A DNA stretch of 28,540 bases from JACVRW01 sp034664105 (GTDB lineage: Bacteria > Actinomycetota > Thermoleophilia > Solirubrobacterales > Thermoleophilaceae): positions 1-28,540 of the forward strand of contig JAXDIH010000251.1 of NCBI GenBank assembly GCA_034664105.1. Reading direction: 5' to 3'. The notes under the pieces are model-generated. The model was not told the origin of the DNA, made no database searches, and was given only the letters and a program-made list of their open reading frames with translations. The translations under genes were made by a program, and so were the position numbers. Positions 28,197 to 28,540 of the stretch are shown here, one piece after another (within the stretch, counting starts at the first letter, position 1; every line of letters starts with the position of its first letter).

Positions 28197-28540
28197 ACGA
28201 GCTCCGCTGCACCGAGCACGAACGCACGCCAGCGTTCGTGCTCGGCGTCGCGCCAGGCGTCGTCGTGGCGCGGCTCGACGGTGCGGTCCACCGGCAGCAA
28301 CTCCGCAGCCTCGGCCAGCGAGCCGATCGTGCCCGACCCGACGGCGGCCAGCGCCGCGGCGCCGAGGACGGTGGCGTCGACGCCGGCGGCCTCCACCGGC
28401 ACGCCGATCGCGTCGGCCTGCAGCTGCAGCAGCAGCGGCTCGTTGGTGAGGCCGCCATCCACGCGCAGAGAGCGCACGTCCACGCCCTCGCGCATGGCGG
28501 CCACCACGTCGGCCACGCGCCACGCGATCCCCTCCAGCGC
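28193..28540 (-). CDS. Glycerol kinase-like FGGY carbohydrate kinase (C-terminal part)
   Basis: The last 115 residues of a gene that continues past the window end. ALEGIAWRVADVVAAM, then SLRVDGGLTNEPLLLQLQADAIGVPV and DATVLGAAALAAV, are the C-terminal FGGY-domain motifs. VDGG with a following LLQLQADAIGVPV is closest to glycerol kinase GlpK, which makes glycerol-3-phosphate from glycerol. The stop is part of the CTAG shared with the permease gene. A GlpA-like enzyme lies 13 kb away. Another FGGY substrate cannot be excluded from the fragment. Confidence 0.8.
   Translation of the reverse strand, partial: ALEGIAWRVADVVAAMREGVDVRSLRVDGGLTNEPLLLQLQADAIGVPVEAAGVDATVLGAAALAAVGSGTIGSLAEAAELLPVDRTVEPRHDDAWRDAEHERWRAFVLGAAELV

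Noticed and set aside
1..28540. CRISPR array, insertion sequence, toxin-antitoxin or phage-defence locus
   Set aside because: No regularly spaced repeats, transposase motifs or recognised defence domains appear in any frame that looks coding.

Overview
The window is about 70 % G+C, densely packed, and carries only chromosomal-type genes: no transposase, integrase, phage gene or CRISPR array is visible. It looks like an actinobacterium. The support is NucS/EndoMS-type mismatch repair, many GTG starts, two serine tRNAs without encoded CCA, a CsbD-type stress protein behind a sigma-B-like promoter, and a strong signature of leaderless transcription. The gene content (secreted beta-helix and S8 proteins, FAD enzymes, NhaP2-type antiporter) suggests Thermoleophilia/Solirubrobacterales, but that placement is inference.

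Layout. 1-5.5 kb: end of an unknown gene, a PPK2 polyphosphate kinase, NucS (convergent with PPK2), a split-barrel flavin-type protein, a PlsC acyltransferase, CsbD, an AI-2E family membrane protein and an orphan NarL-type response regulator with a probable 30-residue membrane peptide gene behind it. 5.5-10.8 kb: universal stress protein, secreted S8 protease, SDR epimerase coupled to TadA-type deaminase, a PAS-GGDEF-EAL protein and tRNA-Ser(CGA). 10.8-17.6 kb: secreted PepSY protein, small unknown protein, secreted beta-helix protein, then a tight operon of a luciferase-like oxidoreductase, a GlpA-like FAD/[2Fe-2S] dehydrogenase, a partner FAD/NAD oxidoreductase and two small acidic proteins; then a membrane-anchored zincin and tRNA-Ser(GGA). 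17.6-21.2 kb: methyltransferase with a small unknown partner, a lipoprotein, and a membrane pseudokinase coupled to a Pro-rich anchored protein. 21.3-28.5 kb: dimethylglycine/sarcosine dehydrogenase-like enzyme coupled to a choline-kinase-like protein, divergent from a K+/H+ antiporter-like protein; then an APC permease and the end of a glycerol-kinase-like gene.

Regulation is unusually readable. Eleven gene starts have a TANNNT hexamer ending 6-8 nt before the ATG/GTG, which is the leaderless -10 arrangement. It fixes the starts of nucS, the response regulator and the stress protein, and gives divergent pairs back-to-back promoters. Other genes are translationally coupled through 4-bp ATGA/GTGA or slightly longer overlaps, or have a clear Shine-Dalgarno sequence.

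No complete new defence or mobile system is visible. The best candidates for undescribed biology are the 30-residue membrane peptide gene antisense to the end of the AI-2E gene, the pseudokinase/Pro-rich membrane pair, the LLM-GlpA-GlpB-like-acidic-protein operon, and an exact 56-bp tandem duplication across a convergent gene junction. No intergenic stretch exceeds 300 bases.
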